Assembly: GCF_011617705.1 (NCBI RefSeq)
Contig: NZ_CP050154.1
Coordinates: 1,054,001 to 1,118,000, forward strand
Length of the DNA stretch: 64,000 nt
DNA from: Brevibacterium limosum
GTDB taxonomy: Bacteria > Actinomycetota > Actinomycetes > Actinomycetales > Brevibacteriaceae
Direction: 5' to 3'
How positions within the stretch are numbered: the stretch's first letter is position 1; each line of letters opens with the position of its first letter. Both the position numbers and the translations under genes were made by a program. Positions 46,754-55,531 of the stretch are shown in pieces. The notes under the pieces are model-generated. The model was not told the origin of the DNA. It saw only the letters and a list, made by a program, of their open reading frames with translations, and made no database searches.

Positions 46754-47637
46754 TGGAGGTCGGCGGCATCCAAGCGCTGCGCCGGTGGCGGGCCGAGCGG
46801 TCCGGCCGCGTCGGTCTCGTCCCGACGATGGGTGCTCTGCACTCCGGGCATCAGGCGCTCATGACCCGTGCCCGGGCCGAGTCGGATCTCGTCGTCGCCT
46901 CGATCTTCGTCAACCCGCTCCAGTTCGGCGCGGACGAGGATTTCGTCCAGTACCCGCGTCCGATCGAAGAGGACCTGAAGAGGTGCGAGGAAGCCGGAGT
47001 CGACTTCGTCTTCGCACCGGCGCTGGCGGAGATGTACCCGTCCGCGCCCGAGGTGCGGGTCGTCGCCGGTCGCATGGGTGCCGTGTTCGAGGGCGCGGCC
47101 AGGCCCGGGCACTTCGACGGCGTGCTCACCGTCGTGGCGAAGCTCTTCACCCTCATCGCCCCCGATGTCACCGTGTTCGGGCTCAAGGACATCCAGCAGT
47201 TCGTCCTGGTCAAACGCATGATCGCCGACCTCAACTTCGATATCGAGATCATCGGCCTGCCCGTCGTCCGCGACGCCGACGGCCTGGCGATGTCGAGCCG
47301 CAACTCCTATCTGGACTCCGAGGATCGGGCCCGTTCCTTGGCGATTCCGCGGGCTCTCGACGCCGCCGCCGAGGTGGCCGAGGGTAGCCGTGAAACGGCG
47401 GGTTCGGATGCCGGCGGCGGCGCGGGTGCTAGTCTGCCTGCCGCGGTCGAGGCCGCCGCGCTGGCCGAGCTGGAACCGGCCGCCGAGCGCGGGGATCTCG
47501 AGATCGTCTACTGCAGCCTCGTCGAGGCCGCGACCCTGCGGCCGTGTCCGCCGGACTTCACGGGACCAGCTCTGCTGCTCGTGTCCGCGACGGTCGGCGG
47601 GACACATCTCATCGACAATCTGCCGCTGGAATTCTGA
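46753..47637 (+). CDS. panC: Pantothenate synthetase
   Basis: ATP-dependent ligation of pantoate to beta-alanine. It has 294 residues. VGLVPTMGALHSGHQALM (HxGH nucleotide motif), IFVNPLQFGADEDFVQYPR, VFGLKDIQQFVLVKRM and GLAMSSRNSYLDSEDR (KMSKS-like) mark the class. A Gly/Ala-rich insert of about 20 residues lies near residue 215. ATG 46753 overlaps the panB stop. panD is not adjacent. Confidence 0.96.
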   Translation: MEVGGIQALRRWRAERSGRVGLVPTMGALHSGHQALMTRARAESDLVVASIFVNPLQFGADEDFVQYPRPIEEDLKRCEEAGVDFVFAPALAEMYPSAPEVRVVAGRMGAVFEGAARPGHFDGVLTVVAKLFTLIAPDVTVFGLKDIQQFVLVKRMIADLNFDIEIIGLPVVRDADGLAMSSRNSYLDSEDRARSLAIPRALDAAAEVAEGSRETAGSDAGGGAGASLPAAVEAAALAELEPAAERGDLEIVYCSLVEAATLRPCPPDFTGPALLLVSATVGGTHLIDNLPLEF

Positions 47638-47714
47638 TCACGCAGGTACGCGTCTGAACGTCCCGCGGCGAGGAGCAACCTCGGCGCCCCGTCCTTTCAG
47701 CGGTCCGGCGGGCC

Positions 47715-48434
47715 TCAGATGGGGATCGCGATGACGGCGATGCCGATGATGAGCAGGATGACCGTGGAGGCGGCCTCGATGAAGAAATCGGCGCTGCGGT
47801 GCGCCATCGCAGAGGCGGCGAGACTGGCCATGCACGCAAGCACGAGCTGGTAGGACAGGAGCACGCCGAGAATGAGGAGGACGAGCACCGTATAGTCGAC
47901 GCCGGTCGGGGAGGCTGGGACGAGGGTCGGGAGGATCGCCAGGAAGAACAGGCCGACCTTCGGGTTGCTCAGCGACGAGATGATGCCGCGGCGATAGGAC
48001 ACGACCGAGCGCAGGTGACCCCGCGAGGTCGACTCCATGACGGAGGCGATCTCGGTGACGGGGCCGTCCGCGGGGTCGGTCGACGAGGTGGGGGAGACGT
48101 CTGTGGTGGATCCACCTGTCGCCTCGGCGGTCTTCAGCTCACGGCGCAGGCGAAGGGCCTGCCGACCCGCGAGGACGCCGAGGAGACAGAGGTAGAGGCC
48201 GCCGCCGATCTTGAGCACCTGCACCGCGGCCGGATAGACGGTCAGCAGTGCGGAGACGCCCGTGAGCGCGAGCACCATCCAGATCACGGTGCCCGTGGCC
48301 GTGCCGAGCGCATAGACGAGTCCGGCCTTGCGGCGCAGCGAAGACAGACGGATCGTGAGGATCGTCTCGGGACCGGGGGTGACGGCCAGTGCGGCCGCGG
48401 CTCCGGTGATGGTGAGGATCTCGGGTCCGGTCAC
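47715..48434 (-). CDS. LysE/RhtB-family amino-acid exporter
   Basis: A membrane exporter of 239 residues with about six hydrophobic helices. ITGAAAALAVTPGPETILTI is the family N-terminus (the Pro-Gly-Pro turn is diagnostic), followed by GLVYALGTATGTVIWMVLALTGVSALL and LLGVLAGRQALRLRRE. A non-conserved Ser/Thr/Asp-rich cytoplasmic loop of about 35 residues follows, then a C-terminal helix pair with GIISSLSNPKVGLFFLAILP. The substrate (lysine, threonine, homoserine or other) is not readable. It is divergent from a LysR regulator, as in lysG-lysE pairs. Confidence 0.9.
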   Translation of the reverse strand: MTGPEILTITGAAAALAVTPGPETILTIRLSSLRRKAGLVYALGTATGTVIWMVLALTGVSALLTVYPAAVQVLKIGGGLYLCLLGVLAGRQALRLRRELKTAEATGGSTTDVSPTSSTDPADGPVTEIASVMESTSRGHLRSVVSYRRGIISSLSNPKVGLFFLAILPTLVPASPTGVDYTVLVLLILGVLLSYQLVLACMASLAASAMAHRSADFFIEAASTVILLIIGIAVIAIPI

Positions 48435-48508
48435 GGCGCTCCTTCGGAAGATGAGTGAGTAGACGGGGATGAGGCAGAGGGGTGTTCTCCGATCTCAGTG
48501 GAGACGAA

Positions 48509-48579
48509 CACTATTCTGCCTGAGCCACTATTCTGCCTGAGCCGATCAATCGGGAACAGCAACTGATCATGAATGATCA
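48509..48579. promoter_or_regulatory. Tandem 17-mers and a palindrome between exporter and LysR genes
   Basis: CACTATTCTGCCTGAGC occurs twice in perfect tandem (48509-48525, 48526-48542). TGATCAT-GA-ATGATCA, a perfect 7+7 palindrome, follows at 48564-48579. In the 195-bp divergent region these are candidate binding sites for the LysR regulator; the palindrome is the better match to a LysR-type site (T-N11-A-like symmetry). Confidence 0.6.
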
Positions 48580-48629
48580 TCAGGCAGTCCCTAACGATTT
48601 TCCGGTGGTCTGCGGCTACCCTTGGGAAC

Positions 48630-49535
48630 ATGTGGGATCTCAACCGGCTGCGAGTCTGGCGGGCCGTCGCCGCCACCGGCTCCGTGGTCGCAGCGGCGAA
48701 GAGCCTAAACTACACACCGGCGACCGTCAGCCAGCACATCACCACCCTGCAGAAGGCCGTTGGGGCACCTCTGTATCGGCATTCGGGACGCGGCATCGAG
48801 ATCACCGATCTCGGCAGACGCTTGGCCGATGATTCGGCGGAGGTCTTCACCGCGGTCGGCCGCCTCGACGACCTGGTCGAGAGCTTCCGCAACGTCAGCC
48901 GACCCCGTCTGCGGATCGCGGCATTCACCTCGTTCAACGCACGTCTGCTGCCGGGCATCATCGAGACCGTGGCCCGCGACCATCCGCACCTGCGCTTCGA
49001 CATCCAACTCAACGAACCGGCGAAGAACCGGCGTGGGCACTGCCTCATCGAAATCCGGGCCGAGGTCCCGCAGGACGGTGAGATCCACCTGCCGGAGATG
49101 ACGCGCATCCCGCTCTTCGACGACGCCTACCGGGTCGTGGTCCCCGCAGATCACAGGTTCACAGGCCGTGAGACCGTGCCCTTCATCGAGCTCGAGGCCG
49201 AGCACTGGGTCGACTACGACATGTGGGCCGGGCCCTCGAGCAAGGTCGTCGACCATGCGTGTGCCGCGGCCGGTTTCGAACGCAGGAGCTTCGCCGCCTG
49301 TGAGGATGACTTCGCAGCGCTGGCCCTCGTCGCCTCGAGCTTGGGCGTCACGGTGCTGCCGCGGCTGTCGACCGTGCAGCTGCCGCCGGGACTCGTCGCC
49401 GTCGACCTCACCGACCCGGTTCCGAAGCGCCGGGTCGTCATGCACGTGCGGGAGAAGGATGCCCACCTGCCCCACGTCCGCGCCTTCGTCGCCGCCACGG
49501 AATCCGCCGTCCGAACCCACCTCACCACCCCCTGA
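48630..49535 (+). CDS. LysR-family transcriptional regulator
   Basis: 301 residues. The N-terminal helix-turn-helix is LRVWRAVAATGSVVAAAKSLNYTPATVSQHITTLQKAVGAPLYRH. The effector domain starts at RLRIAAFTSFNARLLPGIIETV and has a typical RD1/RD2 layout (CEDDFAALALVASSLGVTVLPRL). ATG 48630 is preceded by TACCCT at 48617-48622, seven bases away, so the mRNA is probably leaderless. It is divergent from the LysE-type exporter, its likely target. It ends just before a perfect 58-bp palindrome. Confidence 0.93.
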   Translation: MWDLNRLRVWRAVAATGSVVAAAKSLNYTPATVSQHITTLQKAVGAPLYRHSGRGIEITDLGRRLADDSAEVFTAVGRLDDLVESFRNVSRPRLRIAAFTSFNARLLPGIIETVARDHPHLRFDIQLNEPAKNRRGHCLIEIRAEVPQDGEIHLPEMTRIPLFDDAYRVVVPADHRFTGRETVPFIELEAEHWVDYDMWAGPSSKVVDHACAAAGFERRSFAACEDDFAALALVASSLGVTVLPRLSTVQLPPGLVAVDLTDPVPKRRVVMHVREKDAHLPHVRAFVAATESAVRTHLTTP

Positions 49536-49537
49536 TT

Positions 49538-49595
49538 ACTACCCGACGGCGGCCCAGCAACCTCGCGCGAGGTTGCTGGGCCGCCGTCGGGTAGT
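49538..49595. repeat. Perfect 58-bp palindrome
   Basis: Two 29-base arms (49538-49566 and 49567-49595) are exact inverse complements with no loop; the outer ends read ACTACCCGACGG/CCGTCGGGTAGT and the centre CCTCGC-GCGAGG. It follows the LysR stop by two bases and has no T-tract. It can serve as a terminator, but its perfection and length exceed what a terminator needs. Confidence 0.97.
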
Positions 49596-49670
49596 CCTGG
49601 GAGGGGAGATGCGCTGTTCCTCATAGTGGGCTGAGATCCCGCCGGGAGGGTGGTGGGATAGGCTGTTGGG

Positions 49671-50804
49671 GTGAGTTCTGAAATCGAAATCGGCAGAGGC
49701 AAGCGCGGCCGTCGCGCCTATTCCCTCGACGACATCGCCATCGTCCCCGCTCGGCGCACCCGCGATCCCGAAGACGTGTCCCTGAGCTGGCAGATCGACG
49801 CCTACCAGTTCGAGCTGCCCTTCATCGGCGCTCCCATGGACTCGGCCATGTCACCGGAGACGGTCATCGCCCTCGGCAGATTCGGCGGCCTCGGCGTCCT
49901 CGACCTCGAAGGCCTGTGGACCCGGTATGAGGACCCGACCCCGCAGCTGGCCGAGATCGCCCAGCTGCCGGCGGAGATGGCGACTGCCCGGATGCAGGAG
50001 CTCTACTCCGCACCCATCCAGGCCGAACTCATCACCGCTCGCCTCGAGCAGATCCGTGAAGCCGGAGTCACCGTCGCCGGCGCCCTGACCCCGCAGCGGA
50101 CCCAGGAGTTCTACAAGACCGTCATCGACGCAGGAGTCGACATCTTCGTCATCCGCGGCACCACGGTCTCGGCCGAGCACGTCTCGACCCACTCCGAACC
50201 TCTCAACCTCAAGCAGTTCATCTACGAACTCGATGTGCCCGTCATCGTCGGCGGAGCCGCCACCTACACCGCGGCCCTGCACCTCATGCGCACCGGTGCC
50301 GCCGGCGTCCTCGTCGGCTTCGGCGGGGGAGCGGCGGCCACGACCCGCAAAACCCTGGGCATCCATGCTCCGATGGCCACGGCCGTTGCCGATATCCACG
50401 CCGCCAGACGGGACTATATGGACGAATCCGGCGGCCGCTATGTCCATGTCATCGCCGACGGCGGACTCGGCACCAGCGGTGAGATCGTCAAGGCCTTCGG
50501 GGTCGGCGCCGACGCCGTCATGCTCGGCACCGCCCTGGCCCGGTCGACCGAAGCTCCCGGCCGCGGAATGCACTGGGGCGCCGAAGCTCACCACCCCGAG
50601 CTGCCGCGCGGCCACCGGGTGGAGCTGGGCACCGTCGGCAGCCTCGAGCAGGTGCTCTTCGGGCCCGGGCGCACCGCGATCGGCGAACTCAACCTCGCCG
50701 GCGCCCTGCGTCGGGCCCTGGCCACCACCGGCTACCTCGACCTCAAGGAATTCCAACGCGTCGACGTCACCGTCTCGCCCTACCAGACTGGTTCGGTGGT
50801 CTGA
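49671..50804 (+). CDS. guaB3: GuaB3-type IMP dehydrogenase-related protein
   Basis: A 377-residue TIM-barrel paralogue of IMP dehydrogenase without CBS domains. RRAYSLDDIAIVPARRTRDPEDVSLSW, PFIGAPMDSAMSPETVIALGRFGGLGVLDLEGLW and VHVIADGGLGTSGEIVKAFGVGADAVMLGTALA are characteristic. The catalytic loop reads GFGGGAAATTRKTLG, so the active-site Cys of GuaB is absent and IMP dehydrogenase activity is not expected. GMP-reductase activity has been reported for some GuaB3 proteins. The GTG start follows TAGGCT (49659-49664) by six bases, so it is probably leaderless. Confidence 0.93.
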   Translation: MSSEIEIGRGKRGRRAYSLDDIAIVPARRTRDPEDVSLSWQIDAYQFELPFIGAPMDSAMSPETVIALGRFGGLGVLDLEGLWTRYEDPTPQLAEIAQLPAEMATARMQELYSAPIQAELITARLEQIREAGVTVAGALTPQRTQEFYKTVIDAGVDIFVIRGTTVSAEHVSTHSEPLNLKQFIYELDVPVIVGGAATYTAALHLMRTGAAGVLVGFGGGAAATTRKTLGIHAPMATAVADIHAARRDYMDESGGRYVHVIADGGLGTSGEIVKAFGVGADAVMLGTALARSTEAPGRGMHWGAEAHHPELPRGHRVELGTVGSLEQVLFGPGRTAIGELNLAGALRRALATTGYLDLKEFQRVDVTVSPYQTGSVV

Positions 50805-50805
50805 A

Positions 50806-51846
50806 CTGTTCCGCCTGGCACTGACCCCCAAATGGCTGGGGTCCCTGCTCCTCGTACTGGTGCTCGTCACCTGCTTCGTCGGTCTCTCCGCGTGGCAGGT
50901 CGACCGAGCCCAGCACAAGAACGATGTCGCCGAATCCTCCGGAGTGAATGAGCTCAAGGACTTCAACGACGTCATGGACGCCCAGGCTCCGATGCCCGGC
51001 ATCCTCGCCGACCAGCGGGTCAGCCTGTCCGGGCACTGGATCCCCGACGCTCAGATCGTCATCCCCGGCCGCGTCCAGGACGGCGAGTCCGGGTATTGGG
51101 TGGTCACGATGTTCGCTCCCGACGGGGGCCACCTCGGTGAGGGTGTCGACGTCGCGAACGCGGAAGAGAAGACGATCGCGATCCCCGTCGTCCGCGGATT
51201 CACCACCGACGAGGACACGGCGATGACCTCCGAGGCCCGGGACGGCCAGGTCGAGCTGACCGCGCGGATCGGACCCATCGAAGGCCCCGTCGAGGGAAAT
51301 GATCTGCCCGACGGGCAGGTGCACACGGTCTCGACCTCGCAGATCATCAACATGTTCCCCGACCTGCTCACCTACTCCGGATTCCTCATTCCCGAAACCG
51401 CCGACGGGGCGGCCGCCTCGGTGGGCACCGACGGCCTCGAGCAGGTTCCGACCACGACGACCCGCGACGAGGGCGGATTCGATCTGCAGTCGGCGGTCTA
51501 CGCCCTCGAATGGATCATCTTCGCGGCCATGGCCCTCTACATGTGGTTCCAGCTGCTCCGCGATGACTACTTCCGGCGCCGCCTCGGCGAGGATTCCCAG
51601 GATTCGGAGAAGAGCGTCGAGTATGTTGTCGTCAAGCCCGCGGGCGATGCGACCATCGACCCCGAGGTGATGTCCGGGCTGACCGGACTGCCGGCCCACC
51701 GCCACGGCGGGAAGAAGCCCGGGAAGAGACCCGGGAAGCAGGCCGGCACGACCGTCGGATCGACCTCGACCGACGATCCCGCCGACACCGACCCAGCCGA
51801 CACCGACCCAACCGACATCGACACTTCCACGACCGGAGGAAACTGA
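50806..51846 (+). CDS. SURF1-family cytochrome oxidase biogenesis protein; start codon unusual
   Basis: A membrane protein of about 346 residues that helps assemble cytochrome c oxidase. The N-terminal membrane helix (KWLGSLLLVLVLVTCFVGLSAWQVDR) is typical of SURF1. So are VSLSGHWIPDAQIVIPGR, GYWVVTMFAPD, VVRGFT, and the C-terminal helix YALEWIIFAAMALYMWFQLLRDDYFRR. The tail is Lys/Gly then Asp/Pro/Thr-rich. No in-frame ATG, GTG or TTG lies between the guaB3 stop and the helix; CTG at 50806 directly after that stop (TGAACTG) would give MFRLALTPKWLG, which fits the family. Coupling with guaB3 is likely. Confidence 0.85.
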   Translation: MFRLALTPKWLGSLLLVLVLVTCFVGLSAWQVDRAQHKNDVAESSGVNELKDFNDVMDAQAPMPGILADQRVSLSGHWIPDAQIVIPGRVQDGESGYWVVTMFAPDGGHLGEGVDVANAEEKTIAIPVVRGFTTDEDTAMTSEARDGQVELTARIGPIEGPVEGNDLPDGQVHTVSTSQIINMFPDLLTYSGFLIPETADGAAASVGTDGLEQVPTTTTRDEGGFDLQSAVYALEWIIFAAMALYMWFQLLRDDYFRRRLGEDSQDSEKSVEYVVVKPAGDATIDPEVMSGLTGLPAHRHGGKKPGKRPGKQAGTTVGSTSTDDPADTDPADTDPTDIDTSTTGGN

Positions 51847-51848
51847 GC

Positions 51849-52286
51849 GTGAGCGAAGAACACGAGTCCTTGGACTCCCGCCCCGACTTCGACGAGAACG
51901 ATGTGTGGAGCGTCAAACGCTTCACCTCCGCGCGCAATGCGCTGAAGTTCTACCGTGTGATGGCACTCATCACCGGCACGATGCTGCTCATCCTCACGGT
52001 CGAGATGATCTACAAGTACCTCATCGCCGCCGACTCCGAGACCGCCCTGACCTTCGGCGACTTCAACCTCGCCGCGGCCATCGCGATCTGCCACGGCTGG
52101 TGCTACGTCGTCTACCTCATCGGCTGCTTCTGGCTCAACCAGCAGATGCGCTGGTCGCTCGGCCGCTACCTCATCCTCGCCCTGGCCGGCGTCGTGCCCG
52201 TGATGTCGTTCATCTTGGAGCGCCGCATCCACCGCCAGGTCGACGCGGAGCTCGAAGCCGCCGTCGTCGTCGCACCCAAGTCCTAG
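51849..52286 (+). CDS. DUF3817 family membrane protein
   Basis: 145 residues with three membrane helices. FYRVMALITGTMLLILTVEMIYKYL, AAAIAICHGWCYVVYLIGCFWL and LGRYLILALAGVVPVMSFILERR are the DUF3817 segments, with the conserved His in the second helix. An acidic N-terminal tail of 30 residues precedes them. The GTG start follows GGAGGAAACTGAGC and lies two bases after the SURF1-like stop. DUF3817 genes commonly sit next to guaA in actinobacteria. Function unknown. Confidence 0.85.
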   Translation: MSEEHESLDSRPDFDENDVWSVKRFTSARNALKFYRVMALITGTMLLILTVEMIYKYLIAADSETALTFGDFNLAAAIAICHGWCYVVYLIGCFWLNQQMRWSLGRYLILALAGVVPVMSFILERRIHRQVDAELEAAVVVAPKS

Positions 52287-52394
52287 GACTCAACCCACCC
52301 TCGCCGAGGCGGCCCACCGGGCCGTGGGCACCTGCCCGTGGTGGGTGCTTGCCCCGAATTCGGGCGTCTGGTCGCCGACGCTTAGAATTGGATC

Positions 52395-53978
52395 ATGACG
52401 CAATCCCAGAGCACGCAGGTGCCCCCTGTCCTCGTCGTCGATTTCGGCGCCCAGTACGCCCAGCTCATCGCACGGCGCATCCGCGAAGCCGGCCTGTACT
52501 CGGAGATCATCGCCCACGACGCCCCCGCCGCCGAGTTCGCGGCGAAGAACCCCGTGGCCATCGTGCTCTCCGGTGGACCCTCGAGCGTCAACGACGCCGC
52601 AGCCCCGAACTTCGACACTGAAGTGTTCGACCTCGGCATCCCGACGATGGGCATCTGCTACGGCTTCCAGCTCATGTCGACGGCGCTGGGCGGCCGCGTG
52701 GCCAAGACCGATAAGCGCGAATACGGATCGACCCCGGTCTCCGTGTCCCAGACCGGCGCACTGCTTGCCGAGACCCCCGAGAACTACAAGGTCTGGATGT
52801 CCCACGGGGACTCCGTCGCCGAGGCGCCCGCCGGCTTCGACGTCCTCGCCTCCACCCCGGACACCCCCGTCGCGGCCTTCGAATCCGCGGCGAAGAGGTT
52901 CGCCGGCGTGCAGTGGCACCCCGAGGTCCTCCACTCGGAGAACGGACAGCAGATCCTCGAGAACTTCCTCTACAACGTCGCCGGCCTCGAAGCCGACTGG
53001 ACGAACGAATCCGTCATCGACGAGCAGGTCGAACTCATCCGCGCCCGCGTCGGATCGAAGAAGGTCATCTGCGGACTCTCCGGAGGCGTCGACTCCTCCG
53101 TGGCCGCGGCGCTCGTCCACAAGGCCATCGGCGACCAGCTCACCTGCGTGTTCGTCGACCACGGTCTGCTGCGTCAGGACGAACGTGTCCAGGTCGAGCA
53201 GGACTACGTCGACTCTATCGGGGTCCGCCTGGTCACCATCGACGCCCGTGAGCAGTTCCTGTCCCAACTCGCCGGCGTCACCGACCCGGAGGAGAAGCGC
53301 AAGATCATCGGCCGCGAGTTCATCCGCACCTTCGAGACCGCCGCCGCCGATCTCGTCCTCGAGGCCCAGGAGGGTGAGGGCGAAGACATCGCCTTCCTCG
53401 TCCAGGGCACCCTCTACCCCGACGTCGTCGAATCCGGCGGCGGATCGGGGACCGCGAACATCAAGAGCCACCACAATGTCGGCGGCCTGCCCGACGACAT
53501 CCAGTTCCAGCTCATCGAACCCCTGCGCGCCCTGTTCAAGGACGAGGTCCGGGCCATCGGCCGCGAGCTCGGCGTGCCCGAGGTCATCGTCTCCCGGCAG
53601 CCCTTCCCCGGCCCCGGCCTGGGCATCCGCATCATCGGCGAGGTCACCGAGGAGCGCCTGACCACCCTGCGCAGGGCCGATGCCATCGCCCGCGAAGAGC
53701 TGACGAAGGCCGGCCTCGACGGGGAGATCTGGCAGTGCCCGGTCGTCCTGCTCGCCGATGTCCGCTCCGTCGGCGTCCAGGGCGACGGCCGCACCTACGG
53801 CCACCCCGTCGTGCTGCGCCCGGTCTCGAGCGAGGACGCGATGACCGCCGACTGGACGCGCATCCCCTACGATGTGCTCTCCGTGATCTCCAGCCGCATC
53901 ACCAACGAGGTCGACGACATCAACCGCGTCGTCCTCGACGTCACCTCGAAGCCCCCGGGCACCATCGAATGGGAGTGA
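52395..53978 (+). CDS. guaA: GMP synthase (glutamine-hydrolysing)
   Basis: Aminates XMP to GMP. It has 527 residues. The class I glutamine amidotransferase domain comes first, with the nucleophile C88 in [10 protein letters not shown] and the catalytic His/Glu in [11 protein letters not shown]. The ATP pyrophosphatase P-loop [15 protein letters not shown] and the C-terminal dimerisation domain ending [13 protein letters not shown] follow. TAGAAT at 52383-52388 lies six bases before the ATG, so the transcript is probably leaderless. Together with guaB and guaB3 in the window it completes the guanine nucleotide branch. Confidence 0.98.
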   Translation: MTQSQSTQVPPVLVVDFGAQYAQLIARRIREAGLYSEIIAHDAPAAEFAAKNPVAIVLSGGPSSVNDAAAPNFDTEVFDLGIPTMGICYGFQLMSTALGGRVAKTDKREYGSTPVSVSQTGALLAETPENYKVWMSHGDSVAEAPAGFDVLASTPDTPVAAFESAAKRFAGVQWHPEVLHSENGQQILENFLYNVAGLEADWTNESVIDEQVELIRARVGSKKVICGLSGGVDSSVAAALVHKAIGDQLTCVFVDHGLLRQDERVQVEQDYVDSIGVRLVTIDAREQFLSQLAGVTDPEEKRKIIGREFIRTFETAAADLVLEAQEGEGEDIAFLVQGTLYPDVVESGGGSGTANIKSHHNVGGLPDDIQFQLIEPLRALFKDEVRAIGRELGVPEVIVSRQPFPGPGLGIRIIGEVTEERLTTLRRADAIAREELTKAGLDGEIWQCPVVLLADVRSVGVQGDGRTYGHPVVLRPVSSEDAMTADWTRIPYDVLSVISSRITNEVDDINRVVLDVTSKPPGTIEWE

Positions 53979-54056
53979 TCCTCCGCGACCGTTGACGGGT
54001 GATCGTGCGGACGCCCTCACCGAGGCGGCCTCGAACGCGACCCCTGACTACTCGTC

Positions 54057-54071
54057 CTGAACATCGTTCAG
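54057..54071. promoter_or_regulatory. BioQ-like operator at bioY promoter
   Basis: CTGAAC-ATC-GTTCAG, a perfect palindrome around three bases, followed by TTACAG and a -10-like TAGGGT at 54081-54086. Actinobacterial BioQ repressors bind TGAAC-N3-GTTAC-type sites at biotin genes, and this matches that form. The repressor gene is not in the window. Confidence 0.75.
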
Positions 54072-54149
54072 TTACAGTGGTAGGGTGCTCGAGGCCGCCT
54101 CGGGCGTCCCCGATCCCGGTCCGGGAGGATCACGAGCAATGGAGTACTC

Positions 54150-54806
54150 ATGAGACAGGCCCACAGCGCAACCTCGGCGGGGATCACCCGTCCCCGCTCC
54201 GCCGGCGGCGATATCGCCCTCATCGCGGTCTTCGCGGCGATGCTCGCGGCCTTTGCGATGATGCCCCCGGTCCCGGTGGGCCCCCTCGGTGTGCCGATCA
54301 CCCTGCAGACCTTCGCGATCGCCCTGTGCGGAATGGTGCTCGGACCCTGGCGCGGATTCGCAGCCACCCTGCTCTACGTCGTCCTCGGTCTCATCGGACT
54401 GCCGATCTTCTCGGGAATGCGCGGCGGAATCGGCGTCCTCGCCGGCCCGAGCGCCGGCTACATCCTCTCCTTCGCCCTCTACGCTCTCCTCGCCGGCCTC
54501 ATCGCCGCCTGGGCAGTGCGTCGCTTCAGCGGAATGAAGCTCGGTGCGGTGCTGTTCCTCGGCGGCTTCGGCGGCAGCCTCCTGCTCAACCACCCGCTGG
54601 GCATCCTCGGCATGTCGATCAACGGCGACCTGCCCCTCGGCGTCGCAGCCGTCGCGGACCTCGCCTACTGGCCCGGTGACGTCGTGAAGAACCTCCTGGC
54701 CGCCTCGGTGGCGGTGCTCATCCACCGCGCGTTCCCCGACGTGCTGCGCCGCCGGGGCATCAGCGTCGAGTCGGTGTCGGCCAGGCAGGCGCAGGGCACG
54801 AAGTGA
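54150..54806 (+). CDS. bioY: Biotin ECF transporter substrate-binding component BioY
   Basis: A membrane S component of 218 residues with about six helices. PVGPLGVPITLQTFAIALCGMVLGPWRG and GGIGVLAGPSAGYILSFAL hold the BioY signature, and GVAAVADLAYWPGDVVKNLLAA the C-terminal helix with the substrate Asp/Lys residues. GGAG precedes the ATG. It overlaps bioM (ATG inside the last codons), and bioM overlaps bioN, giving a complete biotin importer. Confidence 0.95.
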   Translation: MRQAHSATSAGITRPRSAGGDIALIAVFAAMLAAFAMMPPVPVGPLGVPITLQTFAIALCGMVLGPWRGFAATLLYVVLGLIGLPIFSGMRGGIGVLAGPSAGYILSFALYALLAGLIAAWAVRRFSGMKLGAVLFLGGFGGSLLLNHPLGILGMSINGDLPLGVAAVADLAYWPGDVVKNLLAASVAVLIHRAFPDVLRRRGISVESVSARQAQGTK

Positions 54807-55531
54807 CACGGGAGATCCGGATGAGCGACGTCGCCGTCGGAGTCCTCGACGACGGACCCGACGGCGATGTCGTGCGCCCGATCCTGCAGGACGTCAACCT
54901 CACCCTGACCGAGGACATCGTCGCCGTCATCGGCGCGAACGGTTCGGGGAAGTCGACTCTGCTGCAGCTGTTCAACGGACTGGTCACCGCGAATGCGGGG
55001 CAGGTCCTCGTCGACGGAGTCGATCCGCGTCGGCAGCCGGCGAAGGTGCGCTCAATGGTCGGCTTCGTCTTCACCGATCCGGCCGCGCAGCTGGTCATGC
55101 CGACCCCGATCGGAGACATCGAACTGTCCCTGCGCAAGTCCGTGCCCAAGCGCGAGCGGCGGGCCGCGGCCCTGACGGTGCTCGACGAGCTCGGCATCGC
55201 TGACCTGGCCGAACGCAGCGTCTACGAACTCTCCGGCGGTCAGCGTCAGCTGGTGGCCCTGGCCGCGGTGCTCGCCGTGGATCCGCAGATCCTCGTCCTC
55301 GACGAGCCGACGACCCTGCTCGATCTGCGCAACAGGGAGCGGCTACGCGTGCATCTGCACGACCTCGTGGCCCGCCGCGGGGTGCGCATCATCCTGACCA
55401 CCCATGACCTCGAGTTCGCGCAGATCGCCCGGCGTGCGATCGTCGTCGAGGACGGGCGGATCGCTGCTGATGCCGCCCCCGCCGAGGCGATCGAGACCTA
55501 TCGGGACCTCATCATGAGCGATACCCCATGA
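54803..55531 (+). CDS. bioM: Biotin ECF transporter ATPase BioM
   Basis: The energy-coupling ATPase of the biotin importer. It has 242 residues. Walker A VIGANGSGKST, Q-loop FVFTDPAAQLVMPT (ECF ATPases of this class carry Asp/Pro here), signature ELSGGQRQLVALAAVLAV, Walker B ILVLDEPTTLLD and H-loop ILTTHD. The start is a GTG at 54803 inside the bioY end; an ATG at 54821 is a possible alternative. Confidence 0.93.
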   Translation: MTREIRMSDVAVGVLDDGPDGDVVRPILQDVNLTLTEDIVAVIGANGSGKSTLLQLFNGLVTANAGQVLVDGVDPRRQPAKVRSMVGFVFTDPAAQLVMPTPIGDIELSLRKSVPKRERRAAALTVLDELGIADLAERSVYELSGGQRQLVALAAVLAVDPQILVLDEPTTLLDLRNRERLRVHLHDLVARRGVRIILTTHDLEFAQIARRAIVVEDGRIAADAAPAEAIETYRDLIMSDTP

